The position numbers were made by a program, and so were the translations under genes. Shown piece after piece: positions 28,797 through 37,960 of a stretch of 64,000 nt of DNA. Each line of letters starts with the position of its first letter. Position 1 is the first letter of the stretch. Where the stretch lies: positions 1 to 64,000 of the forward strand of contig NZ_LJSI01000017.1 of assembly GCF_001305295.1 (NCBI RefSeq), given 5' to 3'. Source of the stretch: Neptunomonas antarctica (GTDB taxonomy: Bacteria > Pseudomonadota > Gammaproteobacteria > Pseudomonadales > Balneatricaceae). Under the pieces are notes generated by a model. It had not been told where the DNA came from. It did no database searches and worked only from the letters and a program-made list of their open reading frames with translations.

Positions 28797-28880
28797 ATGT
28801 AATCCTCCCTATCAGACCTGTTACTATTCGCATTTATTATAGCCTGCTTAGTCAGCATATATCACGGATATTTGAATACA

Positions 28881-30335
28881 ATGACACCGGAACGCACTTT
28901 TTTTTGGCACGATTATGAAACCTTCGGTATCGATCCTAAGAGAGATCGTCCCGTACAATTTGCCGGGGTTCGCACCGATGAACACTTCAACATCATAGGT
29001 GAACCTATGATGTTATTTTGTAAACCTGCCGATGATGTCTTGCCTAATCCTCAGGCCTGTTTGATTACCGGGATTACGCCCCAGAAAGCGATCCGTGAGG
29101 GTGTCAATGAGGCTGAATTTATTGACCGGATAAATGCGGAGCTGTCTCAGCCTGGTACCTGTGGGGTCGGTTATAATAGTATCCGTTTCGATGATGAAGT
29201 CACACGTTATACCTTGTATCGTAATTTTCACGATGCCTATGCCAGAGAGTGGCAAAATGGCTGCTCGCGCTGGGATATTATCGATATGTTACGTCTGACA
29301 CGGGCGCTCAGGCCGGAAGGTATTGTGTGGCCAAACCATGAGGATGGCACACCCAGTCTTAAATTAGAGGACCTGACAAAAGCGAATGGCATCGACCATG
29401 GGCGTGCGCACGATGCTTTGTCTGATGTGTATGCAACGATTGATATGGCTAAGCTGGTGAAGCACAAGCAACCAAAATTGTATGATTTTGTGTTGTCTAA
29501 CAAAGATAAAGTATCGGCTCAGCGGATGTTGGATGTGGCGTCTATGAAGCCGGTTATCCATGTCTCATCCCGTTATTCCACAGCCTTAGGTAATTTGGCG
29601 GTTGTTGCACCGATTGCTCATCATCCGGTGAACAAAAACAGTACATTGGTATGGGATTTGCGTGTTGATCCTGCACCGTTGCTCTCCTTATCTGTTGAAG
29701 AGATACGCCACTTTATGTATCTGCCTGCGAGTCAGCGTTCCGCCGCAGATCCCGTTATTGCGTTAAAACAGGTACATGCGAATAAATGCCCAATATTGGC
29801 ACCGGCGACTATGCTCAATAAAGAAGAAGCAGCCCGTTTAGCGATTGATGGAGAGGCGTGCCGGGTTCATTTGTCTATATTGAGAAATGCACCTGAATTA
29901 AAAGCGAAACTGGCCGACATAATGAGTGAAGCGGATTTTAAAACAGATGGAGATCCGGATCACATGTTGTATTCGGGTGGTTTTTTTAATGATTCAGATA
30001 AGAAAGCAATGCAGTTGCTTCGCGAGAGTGATCCGCAGGCTCTGGCTGAAATAGAGCTGGCTTTTCAGGATCCTCGTCTTGAGGAAATGTTGTTCCGCTA
30101 TCGTGCCAGAAATTACCCTTTGACCTTGAGTGATGAAGAACAGGCTCAATGGGAGCAATACCGGAGTGATAAGTTGCTAATTGCAGATAAGCGAGGGCTG
30201 TTAACGATGAAGGCATTTTATGAGCAGTTAAATGCGCTGTATCAGAAGGCAGAATTAAGTACGCCTGATCGAGAGATTCTTGAGGAGCTGGCTATCTACG
30301 CTGAGTCAATTTATCCCATGGAAGAGTCGTGGTAA
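28881..30335 (+). CDS. sbcB: Exodeoxyribonuclease I
   Basis: 3'-5' single-strand DNA exonuclease involved in recombination and mismatch repair. About 484 residues. The DEDDh active site is visible: Asp11 and Glu13 in HDYETFG, the second Asp in YNSIRFDDEVTR, and the His-Asp pair in RAHDALSDVYAT. The SH3-like and C-terminal helical domains of ExoI follow, with YSGGFF. A TTG at 28872 is in frame, but ATG 28881 fits the family better. The stop overlaps the start of the next gene by 7 bases. Confidence 0.95.
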   Translation: MTPERTFFWHDYETFGIDPKRDRPVQFAGVRTDEHFNIIGEPMMLFCKPADDVLPNPQACLITGITPQKAIREGVNEAEFIDRINAELSQPGTCGVGYNSIRFDDEVTRYTLYRNFHDAYAREWQNGCSRWDIIDMLRLTRALRPEGIVWPNHEDGTPSLKLEDLTKANGIDHGRAHDALSDVYATIDMAKLVKHKQPKLYDFVLSNKDKVSAQRMLDVASMKPVIHVSSRYSTALGNLAVVAPIAHHPVNKNSTLVWDLRVDPAPLLSLSVEEIRHFMYLPASQRSAADPVIALKQVHANKCPILAPATMLNKEEAARLAIDGEACRVHLSILRNAPELKAKLADIMSEADFKTDGDPDHMLYSGGFFNDSDKKAMQLLRESDPQALAEIELAFQDPRLEEMLFRYRARNYPLTLSDEEQAQWEQYRSDKLLIADKRGLLTMKAFYEQLNALYQKAELSTPDREILEELAIYAESIYPMEESW

Positions 30336-30823
30336 ACCCATTAATGGGGGTAGCATGTTTACGCTGCTCTCTTGGTGATGCTGTAAGCCGCTATGCTGGT
30401 AAAGCTGCGTTAGTGTTCATGATTGCTAGCGTGACTATGCAGCAGTCTGCGCTGGCAGCGGATGATTCGATCTCGTATGAGGTGGTTCTGCCGCATGGCT
30501 ATTTAGAGGGAAGTGATGACGGTAGAACGGCTTACATGGGAAAAGATCGGGGTGTTTTTGATAAAGAACGAATGAATGAAGTTATTTATCAAGATAATCC
30601 TTCCGATTTACCTCCGCCAACAGTGGTCGCATACTCTCCACTGTCTAAGGTTCAGATGATTTGGGTAGAGAAGGTATCAGCTAAGCCAGAACTGAAAGGC
30701 GAAGATGCGATTTATCAGCGCATCTCCGACGATCAGGGTAAAGAAAAATGTCTCTGGGAACCTGATTCCTGTGATTCTGAAATCAGTTCCCGGCAGCGTC
30801 GTAACATTATCACCTCAGATTAA
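30329..30823 (+). CDS. Predicted secreted hypothetical protein overlapping sbcB
   Basis: Up to 164 residues from GTG 30329, which lies inside the last sbcB codons; ATG 30344 is the alternative. A hydrophobic stretch (AALVFMIASVTMQQS) ending in ALA-ADDS looks like a signal peptide with a long N-region, so a mature periplasmic protein of about 120 residues is likely. The C-terminus has two cysteines (EKCLWEPDSCDSE) six residues apart, then a basic SRQRRN. I do not recognise a family. The overlap suggests translational coupling to sbcB, but a functional link is not evident. Confidence 0.7.
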   Translation: MVNPLMGVACLRCSLGDAVSRYAGKAALVFMIASVTMQQSALAADDSISYEVVLPHGYLEGSDDGRTAYMGKDRGVFDKERMNEVIYQDNPSDLPPPTVVAYSPLSKVQMIWVEKVSAKPELKGEDAIYQRISDDQGKEKCLWEPDSCDSEISSRQRRNIITSD

Positions 30824-30896
30824 ATCACACTGTTGCTATATGGTTACGATATAGCTGCCACCACTGTTATAAAAAACCACATCGATAAGATGGACA

Positions 30897-33746
30897 TCAT
30901 TTGGGACTGATTTCAGGCACCGGTACTGTTATATTCTGCTGATTTTTTGCTGTCTGCTCCTGTATCAGCCCAGCCCCGGAACTCTGTAATACCATTTGCC
31001 GTCTTAACAGTGCACCAAAATTCATGATTAAATCTTGGCGTGTCAGTTGATTAATAGCCTTGGTTAATTGTTGCTGACTGTCAAAATTTGTCTCATCCTG
31101 ATCTATTTCCTGCCAAAAACGATTGGTGCGTTCTTGTAACTGGCGCTCCTGCGCATTAATACGTGCGTTAACGCTGCTTTTGAACTGATCAATCTGAATA
31201 TCATTGAGCGTTGATAATTGCTGACTAAAAGATGTTAAAAAATCCTGCATGCTATTTTGTATTTTTTCCGGTGAGGCCGTCGGCGACTGAACGACAAGCG
31301 CTAAGCCCGGCAGTTGCCTTAGCGGCATAGGTGTTGCAAATACGATATAGCCTAGCTGCTGTTCGGTACGCAGTTGTGTATAGAAGGGAGCAGACAGTAT
31401 TTCACTTAGCAACGCCACTGCACCGCGTGTTTGAAATGATTTATCCGACCCTTGTAAATACAGGATAGTCGCCGAATCATTGTGTTCTATATTGAGTGTC
31501 TGCTGCTGAATTTCTCCCGGCGTTAAGCTGAGGGCATTCACCTGAGGTGCAACATTTGCTGTGTGGATAGTTTCGAGTTGATCAAGTAGTGACGTCGTCA
31601 TTTTACTGGCTTCTTTGGCGGTTAGATTGCCATGTGAAAGGACGCGAAGTTCTGCTGACTGATAAAGCCGCTCAATCAGTGTAGACAGTTGCTTTAGCGT
31701 GTAGTTAGCGGCGACCTGCTGCAGTTCATCTAATGTTGAGTCGTGCATAAGTATTTCAGAACCAACACGAAACAGTTGACTGTAGGGTTTGTCCTTTTCG
31801 GCGTTTTTGAGCTGTTCTTGATAGTCTCTAAGCACCCGGTCAAAACGTGACGGTGACAACTGAGGTGAGCGTAGTGTTTTTGCGATCAGCTCGCTTAATA
31901 CGCTGATTTTGTCATCAAAACCGGATATTCGCACACTTAAACCGCGTTGATGGGAATAAATACGTGCACTGAGTCCTGCCATGCCCGCATCATAAAGTGA
32001 TTTGTTTAATTCATCACTGATCATATCTGCATACAGACTTAAACCCACTGTTGCCGCCGCCCCCTCTCTGGCGAGAGGTGAAAGAAGTGTGAAGTAAAAA
32101 TCTGCTTTCGGGACGTTAAACGTCGCATCCTGAAGGTGCCACAAGCTAACACCGTCTTTTCCGGTGTCTATGCGCATGGGTTTGAGTGTGGATTGGAGTG
32201 TTGTTTGTGCGGGCTGAGGTTTAATCTCAACATGTTCGGCAACGAAGGGGTTTAGCTGGCGGATATGCAAATTATCTTCTTCCCCTGCCTGATTCCAACG
32301 GGTAATCCGTTGTGCCGCAATGGGTTTGATTTGGTAGGTGCTGTTGTAATAATACTCGGTTGAATCGGTATCTAGTTCTTGAGCCTGACGTGATAACACC
32401 ATGTTGTCGGGGCGAATGGATTGGATGAATTGGTTGAAAATAGCCGTATCGTATCGTTCCAGCAGATAAGGCGCATCCAGCCAGTGCGCTTCTGGGTAGT
32501 CCTGCATGCTCTGGGTTAGCTGAGTAACATAATGAATCGGTTCTTGTTCTGCTAAAAAGCGAAATTGTTGTTCGCTGAGCAGGCGTTCTTCGTTGTAAAG
32601 CGCTTCACTGATACCGGTTATTTTCAGATCATTCACAAAACTAAAAAACAGGCTGACAATATCATCCGTATGCTTCAGGCCTGCGGGTGTCAACGATATC
32701 TGAACATGGAAGCTGGATTCAGAGTCAAAGTCCTGACCAGGTGACGCACCGAGACCCGTCGCCCAGCCTTTATCCTTTAATAATGCCAATAGACTGCCTT
32801 CACCTTCATAGCCAATCAAACTACTAAACAGATGTAGAGGTTTGCTTTGCCAGTAGGGATGGTTAGAGGGTGTAGGAAAGCTCATGCTCAGAGAGCGGGT
32901 ATCTTTCAGGGTTGTGATGGATATTTCCAGCGGTAGGTTATTTTTCAGATACTGTGGTTGGGTAATCTTGAAGAGAGGCGCGTTGGTGTTTTCGATGGTA
33001 GAAAAATGCGCTTTAGCCATGGCTTCCAGTTGTTTGACGGGTTCTTTGCCAAGAATGACCAGTCTCATGCGGTTCGCAGAGTAGTACGTTTGGTAGAAAC
33101 TGAGTAACTCATTACGTAATGCACCCTCAGTGTCATTAGACAGTGTCTCAAGATTCCCTACGGCAAAGCGGCTGGCAGGGTGGTCAGGGTTCATTGCCTG
33201 TTGGCTAGCCGCATAGATTCTGCGTCCATCATCTCTTATTTTAGCACTGTATTCGGAGTTAACAGCGTGCCTTTCCCTGTCAGTATATTCTTCGGAAAAT
33301 AAAGGCGAGATAAAGAATTGAGAGAATCGATCCAGCGCAGGATCAAGATCAGAGGCATTTATATCGAAAAAATAATTGGTGTTTGTTAAGGCGGTAAAGG
33401 CATTGTGCGAGCCGCCATGCGACTGAATGTAGGCTTGGTATTCACCTGCATCCGGGTATTTTGTTGTACCTAAAAAGAGCATATGTTCCAGAAAATGAGC
33501 CAGCCCTGCTCGATTTTCCGGATTGGCCGCAGAGCCAATACTGATATCCATAGACACCGCTGCTTTGTCGGTATTAGGATCAGAGATAAGCAACACCGTG
33601 AGGTTATTGGCGAGTGTTATTGATTCATACTCACGAACATCATTCGGGCTTTTGTTGATCTCGCTGGCAAAGGTAAGTGAAACCGCGCTAAAAATGAGTA
33701 GTAGCGTTGCGATCGGTTTTAGCAGCAAAAAATGCCGTGTATGCAT
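30897..33746 (-). CDS. ptrA: Insulinase-family zinc protease (protease III-like)
   Basis: About 949 residues with a signal peptide (MHTRHFLLLKPIATLLLIFS ... TFA-S), so periplasmic. The inverted zinc motif HFLEH (His84, Glu87, His88) and the distal glutamate in ERHAVNSEY are intact. Four M16-type domains are expected from the length, matching pitrilysin. Members degrade small peptides in a closed chamber. The ATG at 33746 has a GAGGA site, better than upstream starts. The gene symbol is by family; pitrilysin in Escherichia coli sits next to recB, which is not the case here. Confidence 0.9.
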   Translation of the reverse strand: MHTRHFLLLKPIATLLLIFSAVSLTFASEINKSPNDVREYESITLANNLTVLLISDPNTDKAAVSMDISIGSAANPENRAGLAHFLEHMLFLGTTKYPDAGEYQAYIQSHGGSHNAFTALTNTNYFFDINASDLDPALDRFSQFFISPLFSEEYTDRERHAVNSEYSAKIRDDGRRIYAASQQAMNPDHPASRFAVGNLETLSNDTEGALRNELLSFYQTYYSANRMRLVILGKEPVKQLEAMAKAHFSTIENTNAPLFKITQPQYLKNNLPLEISITTLKDTRSLSMSFPTPSNHPYWQSKPLHLFSSLIGYEGEGSLLALLKDKGWATGLGASPGQDFDSESSFHVQISLTPAGLKHTDDIVSLFFSFVNDLKITGISEALYNEERLLSEQQFRFLAEQEPIHYVTQLTQSMQDYPEAHWLDAPYLLERYDTAIFNQFIQSIRPDNMVLSRQAQELDTDSTEYYYNSTYQIKPIAAQRITRWNQAGEEDNLHIRQLNPFVAEHVEIKPQPAQTTLQSTLKPMRIDTGKDGVSLWHLQDATFNVPKADFYFTLLSPLAREGAAATVGLSLYADMISDELNKSLYDAGMAGLSARIYSHQRGLSVRISGFDDKISVLSELIAKTLRSPQLSPSRFDRVLRDYQEQLKNAEKDKPYSQLFRVGSEILMHDSTLDELQQVAANYTLKQLSTLIERLYQSAELRVLSHGNLTAKEASKMTTSLLDQLETIHTANVAPQVNALSLTPGEIQQQTLNIEHNDSATILYLQGSDKSFQTRGAVALLSEILSAPFYTQLRTEQQLGYIVFATPMPLRQLPGLALVVQSPTASPEKIQNSMQDFLTSFSQQLSTLNDIQIDQFKSSVNARINAQERQLQERTNRFWQEIDQDETNFDSQQQLTKAINQLTRQDLIMNFGALLRRQMVLQSSGAGLIQEQTAKNQQNITVPVPEISPK

Positions 33747-33953
33747 CAAACAGTCCTCAAAAACACAGAATAAAATCAAATAGCTAGCGGTAAAAGGCTT
33801 GTGTAGCTATCGGTGAATTACGTAATTAATAGTAGACCTTAACTTAAAGCGCGGGTTCCGTGAATCAGCATAGCCATATTTATCAACAGTCGATACAATC
33901 GGCTGATGCTGCTCATGTAATTTTTATTTTATTGGTATTTAAGGGATTTTCTG

Positions 33954-34334
33954 ATGAATCGTGAAAAAGTGATTTTTGCTTTCTTTATCGTATTGGCATT
34001 AACGCTAAATTTCGGCTTTTTTCTCGGGGATATTGATCTGGCGATTCATCATAATGAGTTTGAGTTGTTCGCTGCATTGGTCGTCAGTATGATTTGCACG
34101 GTGCTTAAATTTGGTGATCGAACCCATTTAGGTGCGCTTATGTTAGCGACAAGTCTGGTGGCTGACTTGCAGTTGGTCATTGCTGCTATTCTGTGGGGTT
34201 TTGCTGAACAGATCAGTGGTGGTATGACGCCGTCTATGATGTCCAGTGTAGTGTCGCTGTCAGGTGGCGCATTGTTAGCCAACATTATGTCTGTGATTTT
34301 ACTCGTGATTGAGACCATTGTTGTTCGTCGCTAA
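33954..34334 (+). CDS. Small membrane protein, DUF6394-like
   Basis: 126 residues with four hydrophobic spans (about 5-25, 38-55, 62-82 and 98-122) and short loops. It is probably the DUF6394 family, a guess from its constant position before a potassium channel gene in marine gammaproteobacteria. It ends 3 bp before the channel ATG, so the two are co-translated. It could be a channel accessory subunit; nothing direct shows this. Confidence 0.75.
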   Translation: MNREKVIFAFFIVLALTLNFGFFLGDIDLAIHHNEFELFAALVVSMICTVLKFGDRTHLGALMLATSLVADLQLVIAAILWGFAEQISGGMTPSMMSSVVSLSGGALLANIMSVILLVIETIVVRR

Positions 34335-34337
34335 TTT

Positions 34338-36029
34338 ATGAATAACGTCTTCTACTTACTTCTACGGCGATTACGTGTTCCCTTTATCACGATGATTGTT
34401 GTGTATTCTATTTCCGTTTTGGGCTTTGTCTTGATTCCCGGGCAGGATGATCAAGGTAATGTCTGGCAAATGGATTTCTTTCATGCCGTCTATTTTGTGT
34501 CTTTTATGGGTACAACGATTGGCTTCGGCGAAATTCCTTACGCGTTTACGGATGCTCAGCGAATGTGGACTCTGCTGATGATCTATGCGACCGTAGTTTC
34601 GTGGTTGTATGGTATTGGTTCGATGTTGGCCTTGTTACAGGAACCCGTGTTTGGGCGGTTATTACGACGCCGCTCTTTTACGCGTGAGGTGACGGGTATT
34701 GCCGAACCTTTTTATCTGGTATGTGATTACGGAGTTACCGGACGGGTTGTTGTTCATAAACTGGCTGACCGGGACATTCGATCGGTCGTTATTGATATGA
34801 AGCAAGATCGTATCGACGATCTTGAAATGGATAACTTACCTTTACGTGTGCCGGGTTTGTGTGCCGATGCTTCACTGCCTGATGTGCTAAATGATGCGGG
34901 CCTGCAAAACCCTCATTGTATTGGTGTGCTGGCGCTGACGGATGATGATAACTCGAATTTGGCAGTATCGATTGCCAGTAAGCTACTGATGCCTGAACGA
35001 ATGGTGATCAGCCGTACGGAAGCTGAAGTCACTACGGCAAATCTACTCTCTTTTGGCACCGATCTTGTTGTCGATCCTTTTAAAGCCTATGCCGGTTACC
35101 TGTCGATGGCGATTAGCGCTTCCTATAAGCACCTTGTCTATGATTGGCTAGTCAATCCATATCATCGGCCATTATCCAGTGTTTATCAGCTAAAGAAAGG
35201 CCGCTGGATTATTTGTGGCTTTGGCCGGTTTGGAAGGGCGTTGTACCATGCGTTTAAAGCAGATGATGTGTATATCACCATCGTTGATGCCAAAGAGCAG
35301 AATATAAATCAGACTGAACAGCAAATCTGGGGTATTGGTACCGAAGCGAAAACGCTCGAAGAAGCGGGCATTCATGAAGCTATTGGTATCGTTGCCGGTA
35401 CCGATAATGATGCTGATAATTTATCGATTATTATGACGGCACGTGGAATGAAGTCCAAGCTTGTAACGGTTATCAGGCAAAACCTGGATGCTAACCGTTT
35501 GGTGTTTCAACACTCCGGTGCCGATTTTGTCATGGAACCGGGCCGGATCATTGCCAATCAAATCATGGCACAAATTAAAACACCATTGCTGCCTGTCTTT
35601 ATAGAGGCGTTAAAAGATTATGATGATGTGTGGGCGCATACCTTACTAAATCGTATGAGCAGTGTGGTAAACGAAGATGAATTGGATAGTTGGGCCTTCA
35701 CCTTGAGTGAGCATGACACGCCGGCTATCTGGATGGCGTTGGAAGAGGGGGTTGTTATTCAGATGAAAGTCTTCCTTAAAGACCCGCATGACCGTAGCCA
35801 CATGTTGCCCGCTTTCCCATTAATGTTGCGCCGAGGAGAAGAGATTAAGATGTTACCAGGTGAGCTTAAAGAATTAAAATGTGGTGATGAAATTTTATTT
35901 TGCGGTTTAAGTAAGGCTTTCACACAGGTTGAATGGACCGTTAATAACTACAACGTATTGCAATATGTTCTCACCGGAAAAGATGCCAATACAACACTAT
36001 TATCCCGCTGGTTTAATAAGGATTTATAA
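34338..36029 (+). CDS. Potassium channel protein with two RCK (TrkA-N) domains
   Basis: 563 residues. Two transmembrane helices (about 14-34 and 75-97) flank a pore loop with the filter TTIGFGE at 59-65, where most potassium channels have TxGYGD. Two Rossmann RCK domains follow: the first (about 127-245) has the altered nucleotide motif CDYGVTG, the second (about 293-420) the standard GFGRFG. A TrkA-C-like region ends the protein. The form resembles Kch/GsuK-type ligand-gated channels with tandem RCK domains in one chain. Stop and next start overlap by one base (TAATG). Confidence 0.88.
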   Translation: MNNVFYLLLRRLRVPFITMIVVYSISVLGFVLIPGQDDQGNVWQMDFFHAVYFVSFMGTTIGFGEIPYAFTDAQRMWTLLMIYATVVSWLYGIGSMLALLQEPVFGRLLRRRSFTREVTGIAEPFYLVCDYGVTGRVVVHKLADRDIRSVVIDMKQDRIDDLEMDNLPLRVPGLCADASLPDVLNDAGLQNPHCIGVLALTDDDNSNLAVSIASKLLMPERMVISRTEAEVTTANLLSFGTDLVVDPFKAYAGYLSMAISASYKHLVYDWLVNPYHRPLSSVYQLKKGRWIICGFGRFGRALYHAFKADDVYITIVDAKEQNINQTEQQIWGIGTEAKTLEEAGIHEAIGIVAGTDNDADNLSIIMTARGMKSKLVTVIRQNLDANRLVFQHSGADFVMEPGRIIANQIMAQIKTPLLPVFIEALKDYDDVWAHTLLNRMSSVVNEDELDSWAFTLSEHDTPAIWMALEEGVVIQMKVFLKDPHDRSHMLPAFPLMLRRGEEIKMLPGELKELKCGDEILFCGLSKAFTQVEWTVNNYNVLQYVLTGKDANTTLLSRWFNKDL

Positions 36030-36925
36030 TGGCTTATCTTTTACTGAGTTTAACCACGCTCTTTTGGGCCGGTAATTTTGTCATCGGACGCGCTATGCAT
36101 GACGTGCTACCTCCGGTGACGATGGCGCAAATGCGCTGGAGCCTGGCACTATTAATTATATTGCCTTTTTTAGTGCCCAGATTGAAAAAAAATTGGCGGG
36201 TTGTTCTGCAAAATTGGAAAATAATGTTGGTGTTTGGCATCCTTAGTGTGGGTAGCTTCAATACACTCATCTATGTCGGTTTGACGATGACAGGCGCAAC
36301 CAATGGGACCTTGTTGCAATCGGCGATTCCTATCATTATTTTGGTGATTACCGGTACCTTCTTAAAAGAATCTGTATCGCCACGACAATGGGTGGGTGTT
36401 ATTTGCTCGCTGGTGGGTGTGCTCACCCTGATCTCTGTAGGGGATCTGAGCCAGTTGCTGAGCCTGGATGTTAATCAGGGCGATTTATGGATACTGGCGG
36501 CGACGTTATGTTGGTCTGGTTATTCGATTTGCTTACGCTGGCGTCCTGTCGGGCTTGATGGTTTTACCTTTTTTGGCGTAACTGTCATTATTGGTGTTGT
36601 CGTACTGTTACCTTTTTCTTTGTATGAATTACAGTCAGCGCAGCCCATTGTGTGGAAATCTGAAGCACTTGGGGCTGTGCTTTATATGGCGATTTTCCCT
36701 TCTATTCTTGCTCATTTGTTTTGGAATAGGGGAGTAGCGGAATTAGGCGCAGCCAAAGCAGGCTTATTTATCCACCTTATGCCATTGTTCGGTATGTTGC
36801 TTTCAACAGCCTTTCTGGGAGAGCAGATACACACTTATCATTTGGCTGGTATGGTATTAATCTTTATGGGGATTTACCTTGCGGTTGTCTCTAGTGCAAT
36901 GAAACGGACATCGAAATTGAGTTGA
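36029..36925 (+). CDS. EamA/DMT-family transporter
   Basis: 298 residues with ten hydrophobic spans in two EamA repeats (about 3-135 and 152-290), the RhaT/YdcZ-like drug/metabolite exporter fold. Signature pieces are LTTLFWAGNFVIGR near the N-terminus and LGAAKAGLFIHLMPLFGMLLS in the second repeat. The substrate is unknown. It is translationally coupled to the channel gene upstream and lies 8 bp before the Tim44-like gene. Confidence 0.9.
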   Translation: MAYLLLSLTTLFWAGNFVIGRAMHDVLPPVTMAQMRWSLALLIILPFLVPRLKKNWRVVLQNWKIMLVFGILSVGSFNTLIYVGLTMTGATNGTLLQSAIPIIILVITGTFLKESVSPRQWVGVICSLVGVLTLISVGDLSQLLSLDVNQGDLWILAATLCWSGYSICLRWRPVGLDGFTFFGVTVIIGVVVLLPFSLYELQSAQPIVWKSEALGAVLYMAIFPSILAHLFWNRGVAELGAAKAGLFIHLMPLFGMLLSTAFLGEQIHTYHLAGMVLIFMGIYLAVVSSAMKRTSKLS

Positions 36926-36933
36926 GGTATTGG

Positions 36934-37788
36934 ATGCGCAATATTTTTTTAGCAGTTTTTATGATGTGTTTTACTTTAAGTCTGATTGTGCCAGTTGCTG
37001 AAGCTAAGCGCTTGGGTGGAGGCTTTAGTTTAGGCAAGTCATATTCCGCGCCTAAACAGGTGGCGCCTTCTTCTGCTCAGCAAAAAGCGTCCGCTCAAAC
37101 GGCGGCAGCCAGTACGGCTAAAAAACCTGGATTAAGTGATATGTTGGGAGGTTTGTTGGTCGGTGGTTTGTTAGTGTCGTTGTTCATGGGAGGTGCACCT
37201 GACGGTATTCAGATAATGGATATCATTATGATCGCTGGTTTTTCATTTATCGCGTATAAGCTTTTTGCGATGATACGTAAAAGCCAGCCGACCCCAAACT
37301 ACGTCGAGCACCAGCACCGTTCAATGAAGTTTGAGGTTCGTGAACCCTTTCAAACGTATCATTTCACCCCGATGTCAGCGGCTAATTCACCGCTACCTGA
37401 ACCTGGTTTGGTGTTACCTGTCTGGTTTAATAAGGTTAGCTTTCTGAGGGATGCACAAGATCATTTCACCAACTTGCAAGTGGCCTGGGATTGCCAGAAT
37501 TGGCCTGAAATTTCGACCTATACCTCCGAAGCGTTACTGGCAGAGTTAAAACAACAGCGTACTCAATATCCTGCCGATCAGCATACCGAAGTAGTTTCTG
37601 TGATGACTGAACTGACTAACTTTATTGATAATCAGGACGATGTGGTCGCCAGTATTCATTTTTATGGTTGGTTAAAAGAATCAGGCGAACAGCAGGCTAC
37701 CGAATTTGGTGAGATATGGCACCTGACACGTAATATGAACGTGGATAATGCTGCTTGGTTTATCGTGGGTATTGAACAGTCTTCATAA
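36934..37788 (+). CDS. Tim44-like domain membrane protein
   Basis: 284 residues. A signal-like N-terminus (MRNIFLAVFMMCFTLSLIVPVAEA) is followed by a Gly/Ser/Ala/Gln-rich spacer, a hydrophobic region (about 70-112) and a C-terminal Tim44/MBA1-like domain (about 155-284), ending VDNAAWFIVGIEQ. Bacterial members are thought to sit in or at the inner membrane; their role is not settled. The frame opens at TTG 36922 inside the previous gene, but ATG 36934 is the natural start. It is last in the 33954-37788 cluster. Confidence 0.88.
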   Translation: MRNIFLAVFMMCFTLSLIVPVAEAKRLGGGFSLGKSYSAPKQVAPSSAQQKASAQTAAASTAKKPGLSDMLGGLLVGGLLVSLFMGGAPDGIQIMDIIMIAGFSFIAYKLFAMIRKSQPTPNYVEHQHRSMKFEVREPFQTYHFTPMSAANSPLPEPGLVLPVWFNKVSFLRDAQDHFTNLQVAWDCQNWPEISTYTSEALLAELKQQRTQYPADQHTEVVSVMTELTNFIDNQDDVVASIHFYGWLKESGEQQATEFGEIWHLTRNMNVDNAAWFIVGIEQSS

Positions 37789-37960
37789 GAGTCTTCAGAT
37801 GACCTGATACTACTTATTCGTACCTTGTATGGACTCCCTCCGTATGGCAAGAGATTGTATGCTGACATGTGAAGTTTAACTTCTCTGGTCACGCACTGAC
37901 CGGGCAATAATCAGTGCCTTTCGCAAACATGGCATCATCTCTATTATAGCTTCACCTCTA

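Noticed and set aside
30835-30855. GCTATAT/ATATAGC hairpin between the 30329 gene and ptrA as a terminator
   Set aside because: The stem is A+T rich, the loop has seven bases and no T-tract follows directly, so termination is not supported.
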